Source: an uncultured Planctomycetaceae bacterium
GTDB taxonomy: Bacteria > Planctomycetota > Planctomycetia > Pirellulales > Pirellulaceae
Length of the DNA: 25,725 bases
Assembly (NCBI GenBank): GCA_903927685.1
Contig: CAIYOB010000416.1
Span: 1 to 25,725, forward strand
Reading direction: 5' to 3'
Shown: positions 8,724-16,763 of the stretch, one piece after another
Layout of the letters: each line of letters starts with the position of its first letter
Position numbering within the stretch: the stretch's first letter is position 1
The notes under the pieces: generated by a model
What the model was told of the DNA's origin: nothing
What the model saw: only the letters and a program-made list of their open reading frames with translations
The model's database searches: none
Made by a program: the position numbers and the translations under genes

Positions 8724-9278
8724 TCATGCCGGGGGGCGGGTGTCTTCTTGAATGTGCCGCCACTTCGCCCGGAACAACACGGAGCCGACGATAACCGAAG
8801 CCAGTCCGCCAAACTGAATGCCCCAGATCGAGCCGCCCACCCACGCATACCGGAGCATTTGGCTGAAATCCTCCGGGACGCCACGAAAAGCGTGCCGATA
8901 GAATTCGGGGCTGAGTGTCGCCAATCCCATCGCCACCACGCCACCCAGTGCCCAGCAGACCAATGCAGCAACACCAATCAAGACCAGATGGACAGCAGCG
9001 AGACCGTAGGGCGACCGGGCCTTGGACACGATGCCCACCACGGCGGTGAAGACCACGGCGAAGGCCAGCCCGAACAGGATGCCTTCGAGGATTCCTTGGG
9101 CAATGCTGGCCCGCCAGAGGTCCTGCACGTCGTCCCACCGCATGATGTTGCGGAAGTAGAGCGGGCTTACCCAGCCGTTGACGCTGTTCGTGATCGCACC
9201 GAGCAGGGCTCCCAGCACGACACCGCTGAATGCGACACCGATCAAAGCTCCTGGACGGCTCCGATCAGAACTCGCCAT
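8724..9278 (-). CDS. Four-helix membrane protein of unknown function
   Basis: From MASSDRSRPG the protein is 184 residues with about four hydrophobic segments. They lie near residues 11-31, 60-83, 92-118 and 147-170, and the C-terminus is charged and cytoplasmic-looking. Gly and Ala are frequent within the helices. The start at 9278 is preferred because CGGAG lies about 11 bases upstream and the longer frame to 9389 adds a polar, Ser/Arg-rich stretch. No motif identifies a function. It lies 130 bases downstream of the PH-like gene on the same strand and could share its transcript. Confidence 0.65.
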   Translation of the reverse strand: MASSDRSRPGALIGVAFSGVVLGALLGAITNSVNGWVSPLYFRNIMRWDDVQDLWRASIAQGILEGILFGLAFAVVFTAVVGIVSKARSPYGLAAVHLVLIGVAALVCWALGGVVAMGLATLSPEFYRHAFRGVPEDFSQMLRYAWVGGSIWGIQFGGLASVIVGSVLFRAKWRHIQEDTRPPA

Positions 9279-9407
9279 GAAAAAACTCCGTCGTCGGTCA
9301 CTTACCACTGCTGCTTCAGCGTCAGTTACTTCCGGTGCCGAAGATCTGGATTCCGCACTCATCCTGTCCACCGCACATCGATTTCGCACTTCGGCCTCAG
9401 TGCTGCC

Positions 9408-9908
9408 TCACGATCCGCTGCCACCTTGCCTGATTTCGTTGATCTTGGCTGCGACATCCTCCCAGGTTTTCCGCCCTATTCCACAGCGGTAGACATGCTG
9501 GCAGACCTCCGTTCCGTACTCGTCAAGCCCGACCACTCGCAGGTGCGATCTTCGCCAAAACGATCTCCTTGGTGCCTCGGCAGATCGAACGCCGGAAATC
9601 GTGAATTCCCAGCTACCTGTCCTTTGCAGGGCCGTGATGTCCAACGACTTTGCGATCCGTTCGATCATTGCTGTTTCGGAGTAGAGGCCGATTCCCTCGC
9701 CCTTGCCACAAGAAAGGAAAAACACCCGCCGATTTGTCAGAACCAACTTGCCGATCACCGGCGACCGAAACCGAAATAGGCGGACCCGTCCACTTTCTGA
9801 TCGTGCGGCAATCTGGACGAGAATTTTCTCGCCGTCCTCCAACGAGGCTTCAAGGGAGCGGTCCTGGACCCCCAGGTACTTGGGGGATTCGTAGGGGTTT
9901 TCGTCCAT
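9408..9908 (-). CDS. PH-like-domain protein with N-terminal NPYESP motif
   Basis: The 166-residue protein starts MDENPYESPKYLG. Short Asn-Pro-Tyr-x-Ser-Pro openings are frequent in planctomycete proteins, many of them membrane-associated, which is why the start at 9908 was chosen over an ATG 27 bases upstream. The central part, DGEKILVQIAARSESG then GKLVLTNRRVFFLS, resembles bacterial PH-like domains (bPH/YdbT-like), where a beta-sheet pattern LxLTNRR is typical. A Trp/Glu-containing helix (TWEDVAAKINEIR) ends the protein. No transmembrane helix is evident. Function is unknown; PH-like domains commonly bind partners at membranes. No Shine-Dalgarno site is obvious. Confidence 0.65.
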   Translation of the reverse strand: MDENPYESPKYLGVQDRSLEASLEDGEKILVQIAARSESGRVRLFRFRSPVIGKLVLTNRRVFFLSCGKGEGIGLYSETAMIERIAKSLDITALQRTGSWEFTISGVRSAEAPRRSFWRRSHLRVVGLDEYGTEVCQHVYRCGIGRKTWEDVAAKINEIRQGGSGS

Positions 9909-10131
9909 GTGGAAAAGCCCAAAATCGTGTCCCATGGCCCGGCCTCGCTACTCGGCACAGTGTGCATGGTGCCACGAGGAAAAACCGTTGTCCAGACTCG
10001 GACGCCCAGAATCGTCCGGCGATTCTTTTCGGCGGACTCGACCTGTCGGGTATTTTGCCGGGACGCAGCGGGGCGGTGGGAACGGCATCCCCGTCTTGGA
10101 TTCCATCCGGGACGTGTCGGACGCTAAACAG

Positions 10132-10172
10132 AAAAAGCCGCCACAGCCCGATCATAAGGCTGTGGCGGCTTT
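10132..10172 (-). terminator. Intrinsic terminator for minus-strand transcription
   Basis: A perfect 12-bp GC-rich stem (10137-10148 with 10158-10169), extended by three A-T pairs, has a 9-base loop. On the minus strand it is followed by five T residues (10132-10136). It begins 22 bases past the stop of the short minus-strand ORF at 10194. The plus strand has only three T residues after the stem, so the minus direction is favoured. Confidence 0.85.
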
Positions 10173-10193
10173 GAACGAAGTCGACGAACGATC

Positions 10194-10454
10194 CTACCCC
10201 GCAACCACCACGCTAACATGCACCGGGGCATCGTGCAGCGTCAATGCCGAAGCGTGGACCTCTTCACCCTGGTTTGCCCGGTACTCTTCACCTTCGCCAA
10301 CCGGATCAGCCTGCTGCCACGGCAATGCGTTGGCCGTACCCAGCAGCCGCTCCACGTCGGCCGTTTCAGCCTGCCCTTGCTCGGCTTCGGCCTCCAGGGC
10401 ATCCAGCACGTACCCGGTCAGCAACCGATCCCAGACCTTCCGGCACGTAGTCAC
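10194..10454 (-). CDS. Short acidic ORF of unknown function, possibly the 3' end of a truncated gene
   Basis: The 86-residue product begins TTCRKVWDRLLTGYVLDALE after a GTG start and is rich in Glu and Ala. It has no Arg/Pro excess of the kind seen in shadow frames. The frame continues upstream for another 11 codons (QAVEARDLFDK) to a stop at 10488-10490, inside the end of the LarA-like gene. A strong terminator sits just past its stop, which supports a real gene end here. The start is uncertain because no ribosome site lies at a good distance. It may be a complete small gene or a C-terminal fragment whose front was lost when it was joined to the LarA region. No family was recognised. Confidence 0.5.
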   Translation of the reverse strand: MTTCRKVWDRLLTGYVLDALEAEAEQGQAETADVERLLGTANALPWQQADPVGEGEEYRANQGEEVHASALTLHDAPVHVSVVVAG

Positions 10455-10476
10455 CTTGTCGAACAGGTCCCTCGCC

Positions 10477-11760
10477 TCAACCGCCTGTCAGCCAGCCGGT
10501 GACGAGGTCCGGCAGGTTGCCCGCCGAGTCCAGGGGCAAGGGCCGGAGCGGGGCGAGGATCTCCAAGTCGGGCCGCTGGCGGGCTTCCTCGAGGTAGGCC
10601 GCCGAGCAGGCGAGTTCGGCCAGGTGCAACGTGTTGCGAAGCCACAGCAGCTTGGCGTCCGCCGGTTCGGTCAGGCCGATCATCGGCAACGCCGTGTCCA
10701 GGATCTCGCGGTCCGTCTCGTAGTCCAGCGGGGTCATCGCACAGCAGACGTCGCCCCCGGTGCAGCTGTTGATCCGCGTAATCCGCTCGTCCCGCTCCCG
10801 CAGGACCCGGCTGCGGCAGAACTCGGCCAGCCCCAACCCTGTCGCGTTGCCGTGCGTCTGGGCCGTCAGGCCGCGGACGGCGATATAGCGGACATCCGGC
10901 GATTCCTGCGGCCCTGGCTCGTGGTACGCGAACTTGCGGCCCACGACGTTGGTGTCCATGCCGGTGCCGCTCAGATCCTTGCCCAACTCGTCGATCAACA
11001 GGAGGTCCGCGCGGTCAAAGGGCAGGCGGGGCAGCCATTGCTTGGCGAGCACCAGCAGCTCTTTCTCCCGGGCCTCGAACTCCTCCGGCCGGACGGCGGT
11101 GATCAGGGCCGTTTCATCGTAGCTGTTCTCGACGATCGCCAGGCCGGCCACGATCCGGCACCGGCCGAGCACTTCGCGGGCGACGCTGCGGATGATCTGC
11201 TCAAAGCTGTAATCCATGATGGCCCGATGGTAGATCTTGGCCCCGGCATGCTTGCCCAAGCCGATCAGCATCATCTTCATCAGGCCGCTCTCCAGGTCGC
11301 CGGCGAACGACGTGTGCGGCTTGACCCGCCCGCAGACCACGACATGGTCGGCCCCGTGCGCAAACCGATCAAAGTGGACCGGGAACCCTTCCCGAGCCTG
11401 GCATACAACCACCGTGTCCATGCTGGCACGGATCGGACAGCCGCAGAACGACTCGGTGATCCCGTACTCCTCGATCAACTGCCGCTGCCCCTCCGCCGTG
11501 CCGCCGGCATGGCTGCCCATGGCCGGAACGATGAACGGCTGGGCGCCCAGGGTTTTGAAATGCTCGACGATCGCCTTGAGAATCACGTGAATATTGGCGA
11601 CGCCGCGGCTGCCGGCGGTAATCGCGACCGTCTGGCCGGGTTGGACCTTGGCGCCCAGCGACAACTTGGCCAGTTCCGCCTGGACTTGCGCCGGCACATC
11701 GGCCACGCGCGGACGCTCGAAAGTCTGGCGCAGAGCGAAGATCTGGGGGTATTGAGACAT
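10477..11760 (-). CDS. LarA-like nickel-pincer-cofactor-dependent isomerase (DUF2088)
   Basis: The 427-residue protein has AITAGSRG (46-53), PAMGSHAGGTAEGQ (79-92) and the long conserved block GRVKPHTSFAGDLESGLMKM (144-163) followed by IGLGKHAGAKIYH. This pattern is that of LarA homologues (lactate racemase and relatives). These use a nickel-pincer nucleotide tethered through a Lys/His pair to racemise or epimerise 2-hydroxy acids. Lys147, His149, Lys170, His171 and His178 are candidate cofactor or catalytic residues. The real substrate is unknown, since many LarA homologues are not lactate racemases. The start at 11760 is supported by AGGAG about ten bases upstream; an upstream ATG at 11787 is less likely. 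No larB, larC or larE gene is nearby, so cofactor synthesis would have to come from elsewhere. It diverges from the AsmA-like gene. Confidence 0.85.
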   Translation of the reverse strand: MSQYPQIFALRQTFERPRVADVPAQVQAELAKLSLGAKVQPGQTVAITAGSRGVANIHVILKAIVEHFKTLGAQPFIVPAMGSHAGGTAEGQRQLIEEYGITESFCGCPIRASMDTVVVCQAREGFPVHFDRFAHGADHVVVCGRVKPHTSFAGDLESGLMKMMLIGLGKHAGAKIYHRAIMDYSFEQIIRSVAREVLGRCRIVAGLAIVENSYDETALITAVRPEEFEAREKELLVLAKQWLPRLPFDRADLLLIDELGKDLSGTGMDTNVVGRKFAYHEPGPQESPDVRYIAVRGLTAQTHGNATGLGLAEFCRSRVLRERDERITRINSCTGGDVCCAMTPLDYETDREILDTALPMIGLTEPADAKLLWLRNTLHLAELACSAAYLEEARQRPDLEILAPLRPLPLDSAGNLPDLVTGWLTGG

Positions 11761-11924
11761 TGCTAGCGTTCTCCTGGGAACCGGCAAGTCGATCTAGGAC
11801 GAAAACCGTGTTTTGCCTAGAATCTGGCCCGCGCATGCGGTCTGCGTACGACGGACACAACTCCCGTTCAAGTGACCCTACATTCGGCCGTCACGCACGC
11901 TTGTTCTGGCTGGCGAGGACACCC

Positions 11925-14900
11925 ATGAGAAAGCGACGAAGTCAACCTGAGGAGCATCGCGAATCATCGTTCACCCGGCGGCGCCGCTTGCGGCGGTGGC
12001 TGATCGGAGTTCCGGCCGTGCTGAGCGGACTGTTGGTGCTCCTCTGGTCCGTGCCTGTCATTGTGGCCCACACCAGCTTGCGGCAGACGATTGTATCGGC
12101 TGCGCTGGCGGATTTCGAGGGGAGCGTGACGATCGGGTCGGCGTCCCTGGGCTGGTTGTCGCCGCTGCTGGCCCGCGACGTCGAGGCTCGCGACCGCAAC
12201 GGGCAACCGCTGGGCCGAGCGGCAGCGCTGCAGAGTGAGAAGTCGCTGCTGGGCCTGCTCTCCGACACCTCCCGACCCGGCGTGTTTCGCGTGACGGAGC
12301 CCGACTTGCACTTGGTCTTGCGGCCCGATGGCAGCAACTGGGAGGATGCCTTGACCAAACTGCTGTCCGGGCCCTCGAACGGGGCCGCGGTGCGAGCCCT
12401 GGCGGTTCAAATCGAAGGCGGCACCGTCGAGGTTCGCGACACGGTCCGGCAGGGCCAGTTCCGCCTGGATCAACTGAACCTCGCCTTGCAACTGGACGAC
12501 GCATCGCCGCTGCCGATCAAGGTGCGGGCGGCGGCCGCGGTCGTGGCGGCGGGCCAGCCGCCCGGCCAGCTGTCGGTCGATCTGGCTTGGAAACCGGGTG
12601 AGACCGACGCGGCTTATTATGGCGATGGGCAAGTCACGCTGCGCGGCGAGACCGTACCTCTGGCGGCGCTGTCGGCTCTGGCCCAACGGTTTGTCGGCGA
12701 CATCCAAGCCCAGGGCGCAGCCAGCGGCGACGCGCTGTGGCAATGGAAAGAAGGCGGCAACCGGCAGCGGCTGCAGGTGGATCGCTTGGAAGCCAGCGAG
12801 CTGACCCTGCGGGCCCCGGACTGGTTCGGCCCCGACGTGTTGCGGACGGGTACACTTCGCGGCAGCGCCCAATTGGAAACGGCGGGCAGCAGCTGGAATA
12901 TCGAGCGTCTGACGCTGGACGCGGATTTTGCTCAACTGGCCGCCCAGGGGGTGCTGCAGGCGGATGACCTCACCTCGCTGGCGGATTGGGCGAAGCTTGT
13001 CAGCGAAGTGCCCGCCGTCGACTTGAAAATCGATGGCCGGGTGGATCTGGCGAAACTGACCCAACTGCTGCCCGCGACGTTGAATCTGCGGTCTTCGACC
13101 CAGGTCAAGTCAGGATTGGTCACGCTGTCGCTGGTGAATCGGGCCACGGAGCCGCCGCAGTTGTCCGCGCGGCTGGAGGCCAGCGACTTGGCTGCGGTCG
13201 AGAACGGCCAGGAATTCACCTGGGAAAAGCCGATCCTGGTGACCGCCAACTTGCACCGCTCGCCTGCCGGCCCAGTCATCGACGAGCTGACCTGCCGCTC
13301 GAGCTTCCTGGACTTAGCGGCCAAAGGGACGCTGAGCGAAGGCACGGCCAACGTTCGCGGCGACCTCCGCCAACTGGCCGCGGACGCCGGCCGCTTCATC
13401 GACTTGAGCGGCTACCAAATGGCCGGGCGGGTCGACGGGAACATTCGCTGGCAACGCTCGCAGGACGACCAGGTCGCCGCCGACGGAAAACTGAAGCTGA
13501 GCGATTTCGAACTGAGTTCCCGCGGCGAGCTGCCGTGGCGGGAACGCGAGTTGACGCTGGACCTGGTTGCGGTGGCCGGGTTGCAGGGCAAGCAGATCCG
13601 GCGTGTCCAGTCGGCGTCGGTTCAAGTCCGCTCGGACAGCGACACACTGAAGACCGAGTTGCTCCAGCCGGTGGCCGACGTTGGACCGGCAACGACGTGG
13701 CCGCTGAGCCTGCACGCGACGGGAAATCTGGCGACGTGGCTGCCTCGACTGCGGCCATTCGTGTCGCTGGGGGAACGCCGGCTGGCCGGCGCCGTCAATT
13801 TGGACGCCACCGCGCGCGTGTCGGCGCAGAAAGTCGACGCCGATTCGCTCCAGCTGCAGATCGACCAGTTCCAGTCGCGGGAGTGGAACCTGGCGATCGA
13901 CGAGCCGACGATTCGGCTGGACGCCAAGGGCAGCTGGGACGGCGCACAGGGCCGCATTTCCGCCCAGGACGTGGCCGTGACCAGTTCGACGGTCGCGTTC
14001 CGCGCCCAGCAGGTCGTGGTGCAGTTGCCCGGCACAGAGCCGATGCTCAGCGGCAAACTGACGTATCGCGCCGACTTGGGCCGCTTGGGCCAATGGCTGC
14101 AGCCTCCGGACCAGCTGGCCACCGAGCAGCTGACGGGGGCCGTCACCGGATCGCTCGAGGCGACCTACGAGTCCGGCGTGACGCAGGTCAGCTGGACCAG
14201 CGACGCGGAGAACGTCGTCTACGCAGCGCGGCGGACCACGCCCGCGCCCGCCGGCGCGAGGCTCGCCGCGGCATCGAGTCCGTGGGAGGAAGTCTGGCGG
14301 GAAGCGAAGCTCAAGCTGACCAGCCGCGAGCGATACGACGGCCAGCGGGATGTGCTGGAGATCCAGGAACTGACCGCAACCGGTAGTTCGCTGCGGCTGG
14401 TCGCAGCCGGCCGCGTGGAACAGTGGAGCGGCCGGCGCCAGGCGGAACTGAGCGGCGAAGTCGACTACGACTGGGCGGACGTCAGCGCCAAATTGCGGCC
14501 GTATCTGGGCAACAGCGTCCAGTTCACGGGCCGCGACAAGGGGCGGTTTGCCCTGCAAGGCCCGCTCCGCGACTTGCCGTCGCAACTCGGCCAGGCCCCC
14601 CCGTCGGGAAGCGCGGAATTCCTCCTGACCTCGGCCACCAGCCCCGTCGCACGGACGCCGGGCCTGGTGCCGGCCGACCTGACCGGCAGCGGGCGAGCCG
14701 GCTGGGAATCCGGCACCCTGTACGGCCTGCTGATCGGCCAGGGCGAATTGAAAGCGTCGTTGACCAGCGGCGTGCTGCAGTTCGCTCCGCTGCAGGTGCC
14801 CGTCAGCGAAGGCCAATTCCGGGCGGTCTCGCGGATCGACTTGAACGCGACACCGGCCAGCCTCGCGTTGGACAAGGGGCAGCTGATCGACAACGTTCGC

Positions 14901-15575
14901 ATCTCGCCGGAAATGTGCCGGACTTGGCTCAAGTATGTCGCCCCGCTGCTAGCCGACGCGACGCGTGCCGAGGGGCGATTCTCGGCTCTACTGGATGGCG
15001 CCAGGGTGCCGTTGAGCGATGCGACTCAAAGCGATGTCCACGGCCAGCTGACGATCCATTCCGCTCAAATCGGCCCGGGGCCGGTGGCCCAGCAGTTGAT
15101 CGGACTGGCCCAGCAAGTCAAAATGGTCGTCGAAGGCCGGCCCGCCACGGAGAACTTGACGGCCGCTTCGACGTGGCTCGTGATTCCCCAGCAGACCGTG
15201 CGCGTCGACGTCGAGAACGGCCGCGTCAAGCACCAGGGGCTGACCATGACCGCCGGCGATGTTACGATTCGGACCAGCGGTTCGGTCGGGTTTGACGAAT
15301 CCCTGTCGATCATGGCCGAGGTGCCGATTCGCGACGAGTGGGTGGCGAACAAGAAGTACCTCGCGTCGCTGCGCGGTACGACGATTCAGATCCCCATGCA
15401 AGGCACCCTGTCCAAGCCTCGCCTGGACAACCGGATGCTGACGGAATTGAGCGCCCGCATGGTCGGCGGCGCCGCCCGCGGCGTGCTGCAAGACGAAGTG
15501 AACCGCGGTCTGCAACGGCTGTTCGGGCCGGCGATGCGAGGCGCCGCCGAGGGCGGGGCGAGCGGTACGCCGTAA
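11925..15575 (+). CDS. Large AsmA/TamB-like envelope protein
   Basis: The 1216-residue protein has a basic N-terminus (MRKRRSQ, then RRRRLRRW) followed by one transmembrane helix at about residues 26-48. The rest is periplasmic, beta-rich and repetitive, with patterns such as LDQLNLALQLDD, GSLEATYESG and RIDLNATPASLALDKGQLID. It ends in a conserved block VRVDVENGRVKHQGLTMTAG, VTIRTSGSVGFDESL, AEVPI and IPMQGTLSKPRLD. That end is typical of AsmA-type proteins in planctomycetes. AsmA/TamB relatives form long beta-groove bridges that carry lipids across the periplasm. The start at 11925 is supported by GAGGA eight bases upstream; the longer frame back to 11760 covers intergenic DNA. The aquaporin gene follows after 41 bases and may be co-transcribed. 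Confidence 0.8.
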   Translation: MRKRRSQPEEHRESSFTRRRRLRRWLIGVPAVLSGLLVLLWSVPVIVAHTSLRQTIVSAALADFEGSVTIGSASLGWLSPLLARDVEARDRNGQPLGRAAALQSEKSLLGLLSDTSRPGVFRVTEPDLHLVLRPDGSNWEDALTKLLSGPSNGAAVRALAVQIEGGTVEVRDTVRQGQFRLDQLNLALQLDDASPLPIKVRAAAAVVAAGQPPGQLSVDLAWKPGETDAAYYGDGQVTLRGETVPLAALSALAQRFVGDIQAQGAASGDALWQWKEGGNRQRLQVDRLEASELTLRAPDWFGPDVLRTGTLRGSAQLETAGSSWNIERLTLDADFAQLAAQGVLQADDLTSLADWAKLVSEVPAVDLKIDGRVDLAKLTQLLPATLNLRSSTQVKSGLVTLSLVNRATEPPQLSARLEASDLAAVENGQEFTWEKPILVTANLHRSPAGPVIDELTCRSSFLDLAAKGTLSEGTANVRGDLRQLAADAGRFIDLSGYQMAGRVDGNIRWQRSQDDQVAADGKLKLSDFELSSRGELPWRERELTLDLVAVAGLQGKQIRRVQSASVQVRSDSDTLKTELLQPVADVGPATTWPLSLHATGNLATWLPRLRPFVSLGERRLAGAVNLDATARVSAQKVDADSLQLQIDQFQSREWNLAIDEPTIRLDAKGSWDGAQGRISAQDVAVTSSTVAFRAQQVVVQLPGTEPMLSGKLTYRADLGRLGQWLQPPDQLATEQLTGAVTGSLEATYESGVTQVSWTSDAENVVYAARRTTPAPAGARLAAASSPWEEVWREAKLKLTSRERYDGQRDVLEIQELTATGSSLRLVAAGRVEQWSGRRQAELSGEVDYDWADVSAKLRPYLGNSVQFTGRDKGRFALQGPLRDLPSQLGQAPPSGSAEFLLTSATSPVARTPGLVPADLTGSGRAGWESGTLYGLLIGQGELKASLTSGVLQFAPLQVPVSEGQFRAVSRIDLNATPASLALDKGQLIDNVRISPEMCRTWLKYVAPLLADATRAEGRFSALLDGARVPLSDATQSDVHGQLTIHSAQIGPGPVAQQLIGLAQQVKMVVEGRPATENLTAASTWLVIPQQTVRVDVENGRVKHQGLTMTAGDVTIRTSGSVGFDESLSIMAEVPIRDEWVANKKYLASLRGTTIQIPMQGTLSKPRLDNRMLTELSARMVGGAARGVLQDEVNRGLQRLFGPAMRGAAEGGASGTP

Positions 15576-15616
15576 CACGCCACCACCCCCGTAACACAAC
15601 ACCAGGAGCTGATCAC

Positions 15617-16408
15617 ATGCAACGTTCGGTCATGCGGGAAATGGCGGCGGAGTTCTTGGGGACCTTTCTGATCATCGTCTTCGGCTGCGGGGCCGTGGCC
15701 CAGGTCCTGCTCAGCGGCCACGAGAACGGCGAATACCTGTCGATCAACCTGGGCTGGGGCTTGGGCGTCATACTGGGCGTCTACGCCGCGGCCGGCGTAT
15801 CCGGAGCCCATCTCAATCCGGCGGTCACCTTGGCGCTGGCCGTCTGCCGCCGGTTTTCCTGGTCCAAGCTGATCCCCTACTGCCTGGCGCAAGTGGCCGG
15901 CGCTTTTGCGGCTTCCGCCGTGGTGTACGTGACGTACGCCGAGGCGCTGGCCGTGTTCGACGGCGGCGTGCGGCAGGTGCTCGGTCCGCAAGGCACGGCG
16001 GGCATTTGGGCGACGTATCCGCAACCGTTCCTGTCCACCTTTCCCGGCGGCCTGATCGACCAGATCGTCGGCACGGCGTTGCTGGTGATGTGCGTGTTTG
16101 CCGTGACCGACCAGCGGAACAGCGCGCCGGTGGCCTACCTGACGCCGGTGTTGGTCGGGGCCATCGTCCTGGCCATCGGCATCGCCTTCGGCTTCAACTG
16201 CGGCTACGCCATCAACCCGGCCCGCGATTTTGGTCCGCGGCTGTTCACGTACCTGGCGGGCTGGGGCAGCGAGGTGTTCCAGGCGGGCAACTCGTGGTGG
16301 TGGGTCCCGATCGTCGGCCCGCTGGTCGGCGGCGTGCTGGGCGGCTGGATCTACGACCTGCTGATCACCCGCCATCATCCTGCGGCGAATCAGGAGGAGC
16401 CAAGCTAG
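15617..16408 (+). CDS. Aquaglyceroporin (MIP family, GlpF-like)
   Basis: The 263-residue membrane protein shows both pore motifs, HLNPAVT in the first half and AINPARDFGPR in the second. It also has the family opening EFLGTFLIIVFGCGAVAQV and six hydrophobic segments. The Asp after the second NPAR is characteristic of glycerol-conducting members rather than pure water channels. It would allow passive entry of glycerol and similar small solutes through the inner membrane. AGGAG at 15604-15608 sits eight bases before the ATG and fixes the start. No glycerol kinase or dehydrogenase is adjacent, so it may serve osmotic balance or uptake of sugar-derived polyols. Length is normal for the family. 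Confidence 0.93.
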   Translation: MQRSVMREMAAEFLGTFLIIVFGCGAVAQVLLSGHENGEYLSINLGWGLGVILGVYAAAGVSGAHLNPAVTLALAVCRRFSWSKLIPYCLAQVAGAFAASAVVYVTYAEALAVFDGGVRQVLGPQGTAGIWATYPQPFLSTFPGGLIDQIVGTALLVMCVFAVTDQRNSAPVAYLTPVLVGAIVLAIGIAFGFNCGYAINPARDFGPRLFTYLAGWGSEVFQAGNSWWWVPIVGPLVGGVLGGWIYDLLITRHHPAANQEEPS

Positions 16409-16432
16409 CAGCGCGGTTGATCCTGACTGAAA

Positions 16433-16482
16433 CCCGAAGCGCCAGCGAGAGGGGTAAGTCTCCCACTCGCTGGCGCTTCGGG
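16433..16482. repeat. Palindromic dispersed element, 17-bp perfect arms
   Basis: CCCGAAGCGCCAGCGAG at 16433-16449 is the exact reverse complement of 16466-16482, with a 16-base loop. I recall near-identical GAAGCGCCAGCGAGGG palindromes as common intergenic repeats in Pirellulales genomes, often mistranslated as small proteins. It lies 24 bases past the aquaporin stop and may also end that transcript. Confidence 0.8.
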
Positions 16483-16561
16483 CTACAGTCGGACGCCGCC
16501 AAGTGAACCGTCCTCTTCAGCTGGCAATAGGGCAGCGCGGTTGGCCAGCGGCGCTGTGACC

Positions 16562-16617
16562 GGTCTCCCGACCGAGCCACCTAGCCGACCGCAGGTCTCC
16601 CAGCGGCGGGGAGACCT
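16562..16617. repeat. Second palindromic element
   Basis: AGGTCTCCC (16593-16601) pairs with GGGAGACCT (16609-16617) around a 7-base loop. A further copy of GGTCTCCC stands at 16562-16569. It is a separate small hairpin repeat of the kind often dispersed in planctomycete spacers. Confidence 0.6.
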
Positions 16618-16763
16618 ACCGGGCCGCGTTCCGTAAATCACCGCCGTCATGCCGCCCGTCACGCCTGTCACGCTGCTTGCCCGCCCTCGGCATCTGCGTT
16701 AACATACCCGCTCGCTCAAAGCGGAGATTCCGCCCCAAACAGCCCTCCAGGGGAGACATACAC

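Larger units (their letters stand above)
16409..16763. other. Intergenic stretch with palindromic elements
   Basis: No gene is apparent in these 355 bases. The stretch contains two hairpin elements listed separately. It ends in GGGGAGA, the ribosome site of the FAD oxidoreductase. Confidence 0.7.

Noticed and set aside
15338..15616. Longer start for the aquaporin, overlapping the AsmA-like gene
   Set aside because: The extra residues are an Arg/Pro-rich shadow of the AsmA C-terminus, while AGGAG fixes the start at 15617.
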